Part shown: positions 11,406 through 23,712 of the stretch, in pieces
Layout: the number at the start of each line of letters is the position of its first letter
Position numbering within the stretch: the stretch's first letter is position 1
Origin: Babylonia areolata
Lineage: Eukaryota > Mollusca > Gastropoda > Neogastropoda > Buccinidae
Assembly (NCBI RefSeq): GCF_041734735.1
Contig: NC_134897.1
Span: 5,371,704 to 5,435,703 of the forward strand
Direction: 5' to 3'
DNA length: 64,000 bases
Program-made: the position numbers and the translations under genes
Notes under the pieces: generated by a model
Told to the model about the DNA's origin: nothing
The model's input: only the letters and a program-made list of their open reading frames with translations
Database searches by the model: none

Positions 11406-14400
11406 AATGAGAACTTTTCCTTTAGGGGCTTTCAGTCTTTCTAGAAGGCTGCTAAGGCAGCCGAAACCACACGGGTCTTACAATCGGCAGACAAGATTTT
11501 TGTCTTGCATCATAATTATACCAGTGTTGTACCTCTCCACTTTATTTAGTTCTGTGCCACTTTTCCTTGCACAAACTGCATGATGTCCCCGTTTTTTTCC
11601 GACCACAGTTGCTTTCTCCCGATGCTCTGGTGACTCTGTTGGCGTTGTGTGGTCATGTAAGATCAAGATATGTCTTTTTGATGGAGATGATCATGATGAA
11701 AGGCTTTTGGTGCACTCCTGTATTGAATTTTATTTTAAATGGTGTTCATTATTCAGTGATCTGAAAACCTGTTTCTGAGTCAGATGAAACAAACTACGTC
11801 TTTCCCTTAACCGTTGTTTGCTGTTTGAAGGGATATGTTCTGAGGAGAAGACAGCAGAACGGTTATGCTGCAACTGGTGGCTTGATTAAAATTTCAGATA
11901 TTGTCTGTTGTTATGTCGCAGACTGACAGGATGGTGGCCCGTCAACCATCAATAAACGCACTGCAAATATTGTAGTCACTAAATGTAGAGGTGAATCATC
12001 CTGACATTCAGCCATTTAGATCAACATGTCAAGGGGAAGTATCATAAACAAAAACTTAAAGATTATGCAAGGAAAACCAGCACTGAACTTCAGTGGGTTC
12101 ATACAGCGTCATGTGATGGAAAATCAAGCTTTTGTCTCCAGATTAAGACCCCTGTATTTTTCTAGTTTCAGTTTCCTGAAAAGACTGAGAACTCATACTG
12201 AAAAGTCACGCATTTTGTACATTGATCCATTTTTGTCATTAACGAATGTTTTGTATTATGGAATAGTCATATGAATTTTAATATTATTTCTTTATTTGCT
12301 CTTCATGTACAGATTTGGACATTATGAGGGTGAATGTGCATGCTTAAAGAGCCATACTCCCTTTCTCACTGACCATTCAAATGCTTGAAACACAAGTGAA
12401 CACTTAAAACGGAGTTTAATACCGACTGTTCAGTGCCATACAGTCACCTGGATGTTTCAGATTTCAATGCATACAAACCCCAACAATCAAGTCTGGGATG
12501 GAAAACAGAATCGAACCATGCCCCCAAAACCCTGGAATCGTGGTCACCTGAGTTCAATGAAGGGTAGTACCAGCACCTCACAATAGTAGTACATGATTTC
12601 AACAAGGATTTTCAAACAAACGTGAATATGGCGTCGATCACTGGGTAATTCTTTTTTCATATCCTCACAGTAGTTTGTCATTTATACGATCGCGTCATGA
12701 AAAAAGGCTCTGTTCATTTTCAAGAAACCAAAGTTTTTATGCTTGATGTCTACTCATCACAATTCCATGAATCATCTTGCATCATTCCAGATACTGTTAA
12801 AACAAAGACATACAAAACAACCCATGGCTGGGTTGGGAAATTACTGTGAGCAATTCAGTTCATTCCACAATAACTTACTGTGTACCATTTAGGTACCAAA
12901 CAACTGGTAGTGTGTCAGTTAAAAGGATTTGTTAAAATCAAAACCTACAAACAGGAAACAAAACCACAACAAAAGAGAGACATACCGAAAAGAGAAACAT
13001 CTGAAATAAACAGCTAAGATACACATGAAACCAACAGCTTAAAAACTGGAACCATTCGAATTCTAAATTTACACTGAATTCCTTGTTATACATCCACTAA
13101 CACAACATAAGGCAGACAGACAAATAATGGAATTTAAGTGAGAACACAACATGCATGACCTTAGAAAGCCACCTCGTTATGAGAATGATTGATCACACAT
13201 TAAATGCTCGTTTCTGACCCAAGGAAACTGAAAATGTGCTGAACATAAGGCTAAGCTAATAACGCACAGTAAACTACAAGTTTATCATAGTTATGTTCAA
13301 CAGTAACTGCCCCTCCCCCTCACCAACACACAAGACAAATAGGGTGAAAAAAGCTTTGTCAAACCTTAGTTGACTATAAACTATCTCTGGTCTGTTACAA
13401 AAACATGGCTTCCATGCCACTTGCACAGTGTGTACTTGTGGACAGCTGGATGACTTTTTCGTTGACCAAAAATGCCCTGTTTCTCCTGCAAGAAAGATCT
13501 CAGAGACAAAGTGGAAACTATTTTTCTATTACTGTTGCTTATAGTCCTGCCGACTGTATAGGGCCATATCAGGACAGCCTAACTACACAAATGACAAACC
13601 ACAAAAAAGACATTAAGATAAATGTACAAAACACTGTTCATGACACATTATCCTAACCATTTAGCTCCTTGGGGCATATAAGATTAGGCTGTGCTGTAGA
13701 TGTCAGCTATTCTGCTTAATTCATCATCCATATATTACAAAACAAAACAAACAAAAAAACAAACAAAAAAAACCCAACAACAATACTTCAAGCCAAAAAT
13801 AAGCCACACATACAAATAACACTGCAGAATGGACAGCTAGTGCCCATCCCAGTGTTGACAATTTCACTACCAAATAGCCTGAGCAAAACGAACAGCTAGA
13901 CAAAAGGGGCAAAAGCTGTTTTGTTTTGTTTTTTAAAGAGGAAGCCATAATGAAAAGTGTTTTCAAATTCCAGGGTGGAATAAAACAATGGTTTGTTGTT
14001 GCTGGTTTTCTTTTTTTGGGGGGGAGGGAGGGAGTTACATGTATTTACCTGGTAAGTGATGACATTAACAATCATAATACAAAGCAAACACACATGTTCC
14101 GAGGGCAAAATTCTATAATTCTGCACGTTCAACAATGTTTTTAAGTTGTTTACACATTAGTCACTGTGTATCTTTATGCCAAATATTTTCAAAGATAATG
14201 AGTCTTTATGCCAAATATCTTAATTATTAAAGAAAAGATAAAGTGATGTCAATCATTTACCAGCAATTCTTCAGACTTCACTCAAAATGTGATAATACTC
14301 TACTCCATTCTAACTTCAGGGAAATGAGTGACTGGGTACAATATCTGTTTCATCATTGATATCTTAACTGTCAGTGCTGTTTGGTTCATACCCAGTCAAC

Positions 14401-16834
14401 CAAGAAGACTAAACTAGTACACAGGTGAATCTGCCAGTACATTTCAGATGAAGTCCACACTGATTTTTTTTTTTTAAACTACACATCTGAAATGATGTTT
14501 GAACAGAAAATAACACAACAAACTGAAATGTACAAACAAAAAAACAAAAAAAGCTTCCTGAAACAAATCTCACCACCTATTCCCAGTGATTGTTTTCACT
14601 TTATGGCAAAAAAAAAAACAAAAAAACAAAAAACCACACACACATACAGTCAGTTTTTTTCAGAATCTAGGTTCCCAACCCTTTTAAGTTATGGTGTCCT
14701 GATTCCAGTCAAATTCAATGGGCTCCTTTGACTATCTACCTACTTGAACACATGTGACAAAGGACTTGTACATTGAATTATTAAAAAAAAAAAAATGTAC
14801 TTACCCTTAACCAACCTCTTTCATTCATTATGTATTGGTGACATATTTCATTCATGAAGAACAAATATATGAGGATGAAAATTAAAATATTTTCATAAAT
14901 TTTGATACAATGAATCAAAGTTGTCCATCAGAAAAAAGCAGAAAGATCATTTTACATGTGCATATAAATTTACATATATAAAGTTTGTGCTATAAAAGAT
15001 AGAGAAACAAGAAGCCGGACATTTTCACATTTCGACAATGAGGATAAAACCCATGTATACAAATGACTTCTACAATAGTGAAAAGTATGGGGTTCTTCCA
15101 CTATCATCTGCAAAGAATGTCACAGAAAATCCATCAAAATATTTCCTTTTGTTGTTTTGGTTTACTTTTCATTGTGTTTTTAAGGAGGTTGTCAACAAAA
15201 GACAGTCCTTATATACACTGAGGAGTGAGATGTTAGAAAAAAGGATAATAATTTAGTATAATAGTTATACCTGTAGGTGAAAAAAAAACACCTGACAACT
15301 CTTTCCTCAAGAATAAACTAATATTCTATGACTGATCATAGCCATAGACTGATCAGAACCATAGATGTGACATTCTACTGGATCACATACAAATGTCATG
15401 CTGCAACAACAGCGGCTGGCTCTTCCTCCCTTCTTCCACATCTTTCTCATTCACCTTTAAACACCTGTATTTTGACTGTAAAGCTTGTATGTCTGATTCA
15501 TTTAGCTCACTCGGTTTGTCTTTTAGTTCGTCTTGACTTTTGAATCAAAACGTAGGGTGGTTTTTTTCCCATAAATATCACATCCAAAACACAATGTGTT
15601 TATCTTTAAAGTCTTCCTTTTCCCTGACAGCTGATAATTGCAGCTGCCATATGCCTCACGTTTCAAAGAAAAGAAAAGGAAAAAGCAAGCAAAAAACCAA
15701 CAAAAAAAACAACCCAACCTTTATTTTGAGAACAGGACAAAGACAAGATTTCTCATGAAATGGTCACATACAGTGAATACAACAGTATATCATTATACAT
15801 TTTTGTCTTAAGATATTGTTTGCTGGGTGCGCACACAAAACACACTTCTGTATTAATTTCTATTTGACAAGTGCTTTAAAACTTCTCCCTTGATGGAAGG
15901 AGAGGAGACAAAACATGTTACTGAATGACATATCTTCATTTAAATTAAGAAAAAAAACCATCTTTGCAGAATTCTGTCTTTGTGGATTTAAAAAGACCGA
16001 CAATCTTTTTGGGTTTGCTTTTGATCAGCACAAATGTTGTTAGCAATCTTGGCTTCAGACACAAGATCAATACTTTTTCCTGCAAGAACAGCTCATGAAT
16101 GGGGAGGTGAATTTCTTCCAACTGGCTAAAAGGTTCAGAGCTGTAATGAAGATCCAGACCTGAAATGAAAAAGGACCCAGGATCAGAAGATAACAAAAAA
16201 CACAAATCTCTTAGGACAGATGCTGTTCAAAACCTGAATGGATAATGGATCAGTGATCTAACAGATTTATAGAAAGAACATATGCAGTAAGAGGAGAAAA
16301 AATTAAACCAAGAAGTTCAACATCAGAAAAGCAACAACAGATATACATTTTTCCACAACTGTTCATTTATCAGAGGACATATTGATGTCTCTGTGAACAA
16401 AGACTTGAGCCCATGGCAGCAGAGATGTACCTGGGGTTCTTTGTCACAGTCAAGAAGACTGATATTGCTGTGTAACTGAGCCAGCAACGAAAATTTTCCC
16501 ACATCAAACGCCACAGAAACTGGATCACAGATGAGGAATTTCAACTTCATTTGAAAATTAATTTGTCTGTGACCCTTCCAGATTTTGTTTAGATGTTCTT
16601 TTTCATGTCACTGATTTGATTTTCAAAGAAAATCTACAACAAAAACTGCACAACAAATAAGATACGGAAGAACAGGTTTCTTTACACAGATTTAAAGAAC
16701 AGTTCTCAGTTCTCGGTATGAATTCCTTGATGACAGGGTTTTGTTTTATATTGGGTATGATAGACATGTACAGGAAAAAATGCAAAAAGTTGGACAGAAA
16801 CAAATGTCCACAACACAATGAACCTTTTCCTGCT
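11406..16834. other. Gene-free AT-rich DNA
   Basis: No open frame with family resemblance. Contents: A/T-homopolymer-rich patches (13736-13775, 13920-13935, 14466-14476, 14608-14632, 14782-14793) and a possible degenerate retroposon near 12480-12600 (minus-strand GGTTCGATTC word). It may include intergenic DNA beyond the FBXO33-like gene's 3' end. Confidence 0.5.
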
Positions 16835-16886
16835 TTAAAGCGTAGGGTCTTCAACATATGTTAAAGCGTAGGGTCTTCAACATATG
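16835..16886. repeat. Exact 26 bp tandem duplication
   Basis: TTAAAGCGTAGGGTCTTCAA plus CATATG occurs twice back to back (16835-16860 and 16861-16886) without a mismatch, so the duplication is recent. Confidence 0.95.
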
Positions 16887-19607
16887 AAAGAACACAAACT
16901 GAAGTCCCACACCATGTTGCAAAACTCTTTTACAACTCTACAAACATTTCACTCACAGAATAGGCCACCACAGATACATTCATGCACAAACAAAATATAC
17001 AAAACAGATCCCCCAAAAAGTAACCATATAAACTCATATAAACACAGCAAACGACTACTAAAATCAATCAGTTGCCCTCCAAAACTTTTACAACCAGACT
17101 TAGAAATGCCTACTTGGCAACTTTTGTCAAGTAATGACTTTTTCTGTCATGATGATAATCTGTCTGCAGAGAGGTGCAAAAATGTTGCTCAAATCAACTT
17201 CAGCACAATGTCCCTTCCCATCCACATGTAAACAAATGAGGGACTGATGGAGGGCACTCCTACAATGTCAGCACAAAGTCAGGTAATCAATACACTCAGC
17301 TCCCTTCACTTTTCTTTTTTCATGAGGTTGTTATATGAAAATTAATATCACTGCAGTAGCTGCACATACACTCAGTACAAGCGGGGTTTTTTGTGTTTTT
17401 TTCCCGTCTGGCCATCCCTTCTATGAATACATACATATATACTCCTGGCATGTCAAACATATTTAATGCCAAAGGGCTGGTAACTTTACAGTTCATGCAA
17501 AAAGAGAATTGGTCTCTGAAACAATATTGGAGTTTGACCACTGCCTGTCAAGCCACTTCCTTAACTGTTTTCAATGTGGATAAACTGATAGGCAGGGAAT
17601 GAATGACATCGGCACTTACGAACATTCTTCAAAGTGCTCAATGCATCATAGCAAGATGAAGTAAAATAGAAACTGTGCATGCAGCTTGATGTTCCATCTG
17701 CCAGCAGATGATAGATCCCAGTGCCTGCACACACAAGGACTGACAAGTACTTATTTACATACGTATATAATGTTCCGTTTGTGTCCTTCACTTTCTCCAC
17801 CTCTCACAATGTCCATTCATAACATCAATTAATAATCAAGAAACTTGTATATGATCTCTAGCACCTTCATTTATTGTTGAAAAAACTGTACTTGCTCACT
17901 TTGAAGCACACTCCCAGTACAAAATGATGGGGATATTTGGCATATGAGATAGCATTCAATACCTTCTTTAAAAAGTGATGACTTTGGCAACTAAGACAAA
18001 GTGAAATGTGTTGTCACTACAACAATGCACAAAACCTGAGAATTTGTGCAAACATAATAATGCTTCATCTCTAGGTGTCTCATCATGCCTGTATCCTCAA
18101 TTCCCATTCTGGTTTCCTTTCACTCAATCACACCATGTCAATCTGCATTACCTCTCACCATGGATGTATCTGCATTTGGAAACCTATTGCAGATCCCCAG
18201 CATTTTGTTATTTACATTTAACATTACTTCTCCCAATGCAGGTTCAACATTCACAACTTCATCTCATCTGCATTAAATTTTGTGGTAATGCTTTCAAAAT
18301 TCTGGATTTAATTTGATGGCAATACCTGTGGAAACTGCTCTTGTCTCAGTAAAAAATATTAATGACTCATTTACAACATACCTTTCTTCATCCAAGTGCA
18401 AATAAAACATGAACTGAAAGTGAAGACAAAGTTGGACACTGCTGAATGAAACAATGAGTAGACGTTATCACAGTTGGTGCTTTGGTCGTAGCTATATCAT
18501 GACGATTCTGTGAAGCTGCCCAAGCTTTGCACCAATGACCCAAACTCCTGTCTTCAAACACAAAGAAACAGCAATGAACTCAGTGAACTTCTTCCAAAGA
18601 GAGAAGAAAAACTATTCTTGACAATATTTTGATGAAAAAGAAGAGCACTCCTTATAGTGAAAGAGTGAAAGGATGGATTATTCAGTGAAGGCTTACATTC
18701 ATCTCCACTTCTCTGAAGCCCTGAGATGACTGCTGTCACTAGCCTGGCTATACATTTTCACTCGAGTCTAAGGCTGCTATCCAAGAAAATATGCTGACTA
18801 TGGAAACACGGGCAACAAATATGCATCCTTTGGAAAACTGACACAAACAGAACAGTCAGAAAAAGCATAGCAGTTTTTTTTAGCAATATAAAAAAAAAAT
18901 GGCAGAGAACAGATAAGGAACACTGAAGAGCTACAGCCATACCAAGGACAATGTCATCTACACAGTTTCCTGCGACAGTAAAAATGAACCGGTTAATGTT
19001 TCCATTTTTGTCACAATCCTCAGTGTACCACAAGTTTACAGGATTCAAGATTACGTTTGTGGCACCTACCCTTTTTTCGCTTTTGATTTGAACTGCTGAC
19101 CTGGTTCCACAGAAGCAGATTTACTGAAGTGAAATAACCTACCTCCTCAACAAATACCCATCCCCCCCTGACCCCTTGCTATTCTTTGCACCACTCCATC
19201 CCATCATGATTTTCCCACACCCCACCCCCACTCCCCTCCTGTACTGGACTTTCTTCCATTGCTTTTTCTATTTGTCTGCAGTTTTCACTGTCTGCATGGC
19301 ACAGTTTCACTGTTTGCATTTATAACAAAGTGACTTTTCTGTTGAAAGTAAACTTTGGACATCTTTTCCAGTACAGTCACTTATCTGCGCCACGTGTCAA
19401 CTGCAAATATCAACAGTAACAATTTTCTCCACTTTTTCACTTGCATGCTCACTATTTCTGATCCCTTGGGATGAAATCCCTGTAAAGTCAGGAATTCAAC
19501 TCACTGAATGTCTCTTGAAACAAAAATAAAAACTATAGCCTCAAGACAGCCGTACTAAGTTCAAACTACACAGGAAATCACAATCCGTTTTGAAATCTGA
19601 TAATCCT
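16887..19607. other. Gene-free DNA
   Basis: Unique-looking AT-rich sequence; only short unrecognised open frames. A C/A-rich patch lies at ~19145-19260. Confidence 0.5.
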
Positions 19608-19706
19608 GCAGAATTACCACTTGAAGGCTGTATCTCAAGTGCAGAATTACCACTTGAAGGCTGTATTTCAAGTGCAGAATTACCACTTGAAGGCTGTATT
19701 TTAAGT
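19608..19706. repeat. 33 bp tandem repeat, three copies
   Basis: Copies at 19608-19640, 19641-19673 and 19674-19706 containing GCAGAATTACCACTTGAAGG, differing at one or two positions near the end. The period is a multiple of three, so one plus-strand frame reads SAELPLEGCIS three times inside an 83-codon frame; no family is recognised and coding is doubtful. Confidence 0.9.
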
Positions 19707-22621
19707 GCACAACCCCACCAATCTTTGTCAATGTCTTCCTGGCATCAGCTACAAAATGAGGGTGGGGATGGGGGCAGATTCAAACATGACATATTTAAAA
19801 CAATGGTGCTCTTATTTATCTTATGCTTCCTACTTCCATAAATATTCCAGATGGATTAAAACAACTTCTCTGTGTTATGTTTGGGAAGCCAAATTTTCCC
19901 CTCCACATGAGTTTTCACTTTCCCATGCATTATTACAATGTCAATACCTCCCAGATTACTATTTAAAGAAATACATAGTTGTTACCTCATTTTTTTAATT
20001 TTTTTTTTTTTTTTAAATCCGAACAGAATCTGCAATCAAAACCACTAAAATCCAGCAGACTTCCATTCTGGTCTTTTACACACATTTCATTCAGTCCTAA
20101 ACCCATCCTAAAAAATAAACATAACAGGGTCCAAATAAATAAGAACCAAATGTTCCGAGAAAAAACACTGTACCTAGATAACTAGTGTCAGCATTTTCAT
20201 GTGTGGATACAGACATTTCCCTTCATGCATCAAAAGAATGTACACAAAGACTTGATGCGTCACTGAAAACTTAACAGGGAGGACTTTGCTTGACAGAAGC
20301 AACCATGCTCATTCCATTTTAAAAAATAAAACCGTTAATGCTTTGATGAAAAGACATTGCTGCTTTAGGTCAAAGTACTTCCAACACAAATGCTTTGTTT
20401 CCTTTTCACTGCCAGTAATCAGATCCATCTTCCTGAATGATGAAACATAAATCAATTATCACTCTGTCAACAAAATTCTCTGCTTTTAAGTAATTCTGTT
20501 TGTTCCTTTCTCCTTGACTTCACTGTCCATGGTTTTTCTGAAGGGTTTTGGTGATGGGGACTCTTGGTTTCATTGTCATGTACTCAACATTTTCCATGTT
20601 TTCATGGTCAGCATCTACCCTTCATACTAACCAACCACAAACACCAAGGTCTCCAATCATCACCACAAGTATCAAAGTTCAATACACAGTTCACTGTAAC
20701 AACGATGACATCACTCTTCCATAACATAACTGGTCACCCGCACCTGTCTTGCTGTCTGCTTGTTCACTTCTACAGAAATGGGGAGGGTTGAAAGTTTTAT
20801 ACATTAGCTTGTGAGAGAGGGTCTATCTACACTCTCAGCTTGGTGATCTGAGTGTAGCAGTCATTTTGAACAGTGAGAAAGCAGCAAGATATTCGGGATC
20901 TTTCATATTGTGTTTCTCAAAAAAAAATGAGGTATACAAGTGGTTAACAAAAAGTCCAAGTCCAAAACGAATTTAAGGCAGCAATAACAATTCTCTTTTT
21001 TTTCTGACAATGATCATCAGCTGTAGTAATACCAAAAAAGAAAAATGACATCATTTTACAGCCTGCGTTGCTGTTGATTTGATAACAAGAATCATCTCCC
21101 TTGTGGTGTGTGTCCATCACGATACAATCTGCCCTGGGTTTAGAGAGAGATGACATCACAGACTTTTCAGAGTGAACAAATGTTTGTCGTTTACATTAAC
21201 ACCCATACTGGTTGTTTCTCTGTAGATGAGCCAATCGGCACAAAGACAAGTTGGAATGGTTCAAGCAATTGTGTAGTGATGATTGTGGAGTTTCTCCCCT
21301 CTTCCCAACCACCATCCTGTGCACAAAATAATCACCGAAGTCATGTCAAACAACGAAAATGCCCAGCTCACAAATTACAAATGTTCACAGCTGCTCAGAA
21401 TTTGATATCCAAACGGACTCGTATCTGGATGTCAAGGTAGAAATGGGCTTTCCTGTTGTTTGATTTCAGACTGTGGGCACACATTGATGACTAGTCGATT
21501 CTCAATGATTTCACTGACAAAACAGTTTGTGTTGATAATGAAACAGATATATTTTGAGTCTATAACAAAACAGTTTCTTCTCCTCATGCTCACTTTGAGG
21601 CTGAACGTAGTCGCCAAGGTTTTCACCTCCCAGACTTTGGACTGTCAAATGAACACTTTCAAACACAAACTTTAGACACAAAGCCACACAAGCTGCAGGC
21701 ACCAAGCTGGAACCGATGGTTGCACAAATAGCTCTTCCTCCGTGACTGAAAGCTGACTAATGACATTCTTGGTCTGTAGGTCGTAAAAACTGCAGTTGTA
21801 ACCGGTTTCTGTTTCACCAAAAGTGTCTTCATAAAGAGGGATAAAAAATAAAATCCACCATGACAACACAACACATACAACACAAACCAAAAAAAAGTCT
21901 AAACTCTTCAGACTGATCATTTTCCAAAATGGCAACAGCATCATTTATGCAAATCACATGACATGGAACACAACAGAGGAGTATGTACATATCGTTACTG
22001 ACATGAGTTAGTGAGTTTTTCTTTCTGTCTGTACACATTGGGCTTTTCTTTCTGTCTCTATACACATATTCAATTTATCTCTGATCAAAATTATCTCTGG
22101 CCAACACAACTCCGAAAGACAATACTCTCGGTTTGCTTCTTCTTCTTTTTTTAACTTGTGTGAGGAAAGGAATTATGTGCTTGGCTATACAGCAACCACA
22201 AACATTTTCAAAATTCATGCCCATGGGACTACACTTCCAGATCAGTGACATTTTACACCACTCTTCCCTTCCTACTGTACAAGTTTCAAACATCAGTTCA
22301 TAAATAGAAAGCAACTTGTTATTAACAAACAAACAAAAAAACAAAACAAAAAGCAAAGGAAATGAAGTGGAATGAGAGAGAGAGAGAGAGGAAGAGGAGG
22401 AAAGCAACAAACTGGAAAAGCCTTACAATGTACAGCCTGGCTGGTAAAAAAAAATCAACAATGGTTAATGGTTTGGGGTTTTTAGCCTTTTTTTCCGCAT
22501 ACTATCGCAGTATCACAGGAAAGCGCAAATCTCAGAACAATTATCACTACCACAGACACCGTCAATGAAATACACTTCAACTGCATACTGTGATTTACAG
22601 TCAACTCGGTTAAATGAAAGG
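19707..22621. other. Gene-free DNA
   Basis: T-tracts at ~19988-20014 and ~20998-21004, and a GA run at 22375-22390. Nothing coding recognised. Confidence 0.5.
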
Positions 22622-22853
22622 TTAACTCACTCAGTACGGCCAGTCCTCTCTTTTCCTCTACACAGACCCCTCAGATGTCCAGTGGGTGTCTGAATGACCC
22701 AACCTTTAGCTTCCGTCGTCAGAATTGTGGTATTCTTTGTCAACATTCACCTCTTCAGTATAAGAGCCTTCCGCTTGCAATATTTTCATGATGGTAATTG
22801 GGGAGAAACGCTGTCAACGTCGTCTCTTTCGCCGTTCGTATGGAGAGAGTTAA
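22622..22853. mobile_element. TTAA-flanked MITE, 224 bp, piggyBac-like
   Basis: TTAA on both sides (22622-22625, 22850-22853). Inside, the ends are imperfect inverted repeats: left CTCACTCAGTACGGCC; right, read inwards, CTCTCTCCATACGAACGGC. TTAA target duplications are characteristic of piggyBac-type elements. No coding capacity. Confidence 0.6.
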
Positions 22854-23397
22854 CCAAGATATCAACGGATACAGTCGTCTTCTTTTTTTTAAAAACTACA
22901 CAGCAGGATTTCTCTAATTTTTCGGTCATCACTGTTCTGCTGCTTTTTCTAAAGGTTATTTTTCACACTGTGATGTAGTTTTCTTCAAACATAAGAGATT
23001 ATATATATATTAAAAGAAAAAAGAAAAAAAAGAAGTTAAAAAAAAAAAAAGTGAGGCACATATTATGTTTCGACAAATACAAATTTTATCACTGGCCTCA
23101 ACACACTTTTATTTGTATGCTAAGTTTCTTAAACATATTTTCTGTTTGCAAATTACATATATTGTAATTGCATTTTTTTCTCCCGCCAGTCTTTCAATTT
23201 AGGACTTTGCTTTCTTTGCTGCTTTCTCTATCGCTTCCTTTAATTTTTTTTTTTTTTTTTTTTTTTTTTTAGCTGAATTTTCTTTTCATTCAACTTTCAA
23301 GATCATCTTGTGTCCATTTATTAGTGATGAAGATAAAACATGGTTAAAACGTTAATATTAAAAAGGAAATTTTCTATCTAAAATTACGTTTAAATAA
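22854..23397. other. AT-rich DNA with homopolymer tracts
   Basis: (TA)n at 23000-23010, A-tract at 23038-23050, and a ~30 base T-tract at ~23242-23271. No gene. Confidence 0.6.
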
Positions 23398-23712
23398 CAT
23401 ATTTACCGTGACCCAACTAGTGTAGACTCCGGCAGGGGTCTGACATTCCTGTCCTGTGCAAACTACTATCCGCCTATGCGGAGAAAACGAAAGCAACCAC
23501 GGCCGATAACCCCCCGGAAGTAGGTAACCTCCCCTTTGCTGCCGGAAAAAGAGGGCGCTAGCTAGCGGGACAAAGGGGAGGTCACCTACTTCTGGGGGGT
23601 TATCGGCCGTAGTTGCTTTCGTTTTCTCCGCATAGGCGGATAGTAGTTTGCACAGGACAGGAATGTCAGACCCCTGCTGGAGTCTGCACTATTTGGGTCA
23701 TGGTAAGTATGT
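23398..23712. mobile_element. Palindromic fold-back element, ~140 bp arms, 32 bp loop
   Basis: Left arm 23398-23538 and right arm 23571-23712 are near-perfect reverse complements (only a handful of differences), with a loop at 23539-23570 that itself contains GCGCTAGCTAGCG. The outer ends read CATATTTACCGTGACCC and, inwards from the right, CACATACTTACCATGACCC. The DNA or its RNA would form a very stable hairpin. It looks like a non-autonomous fold-back/MITE element. No target duplication was identified with confidence. Confidence 0.85.
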
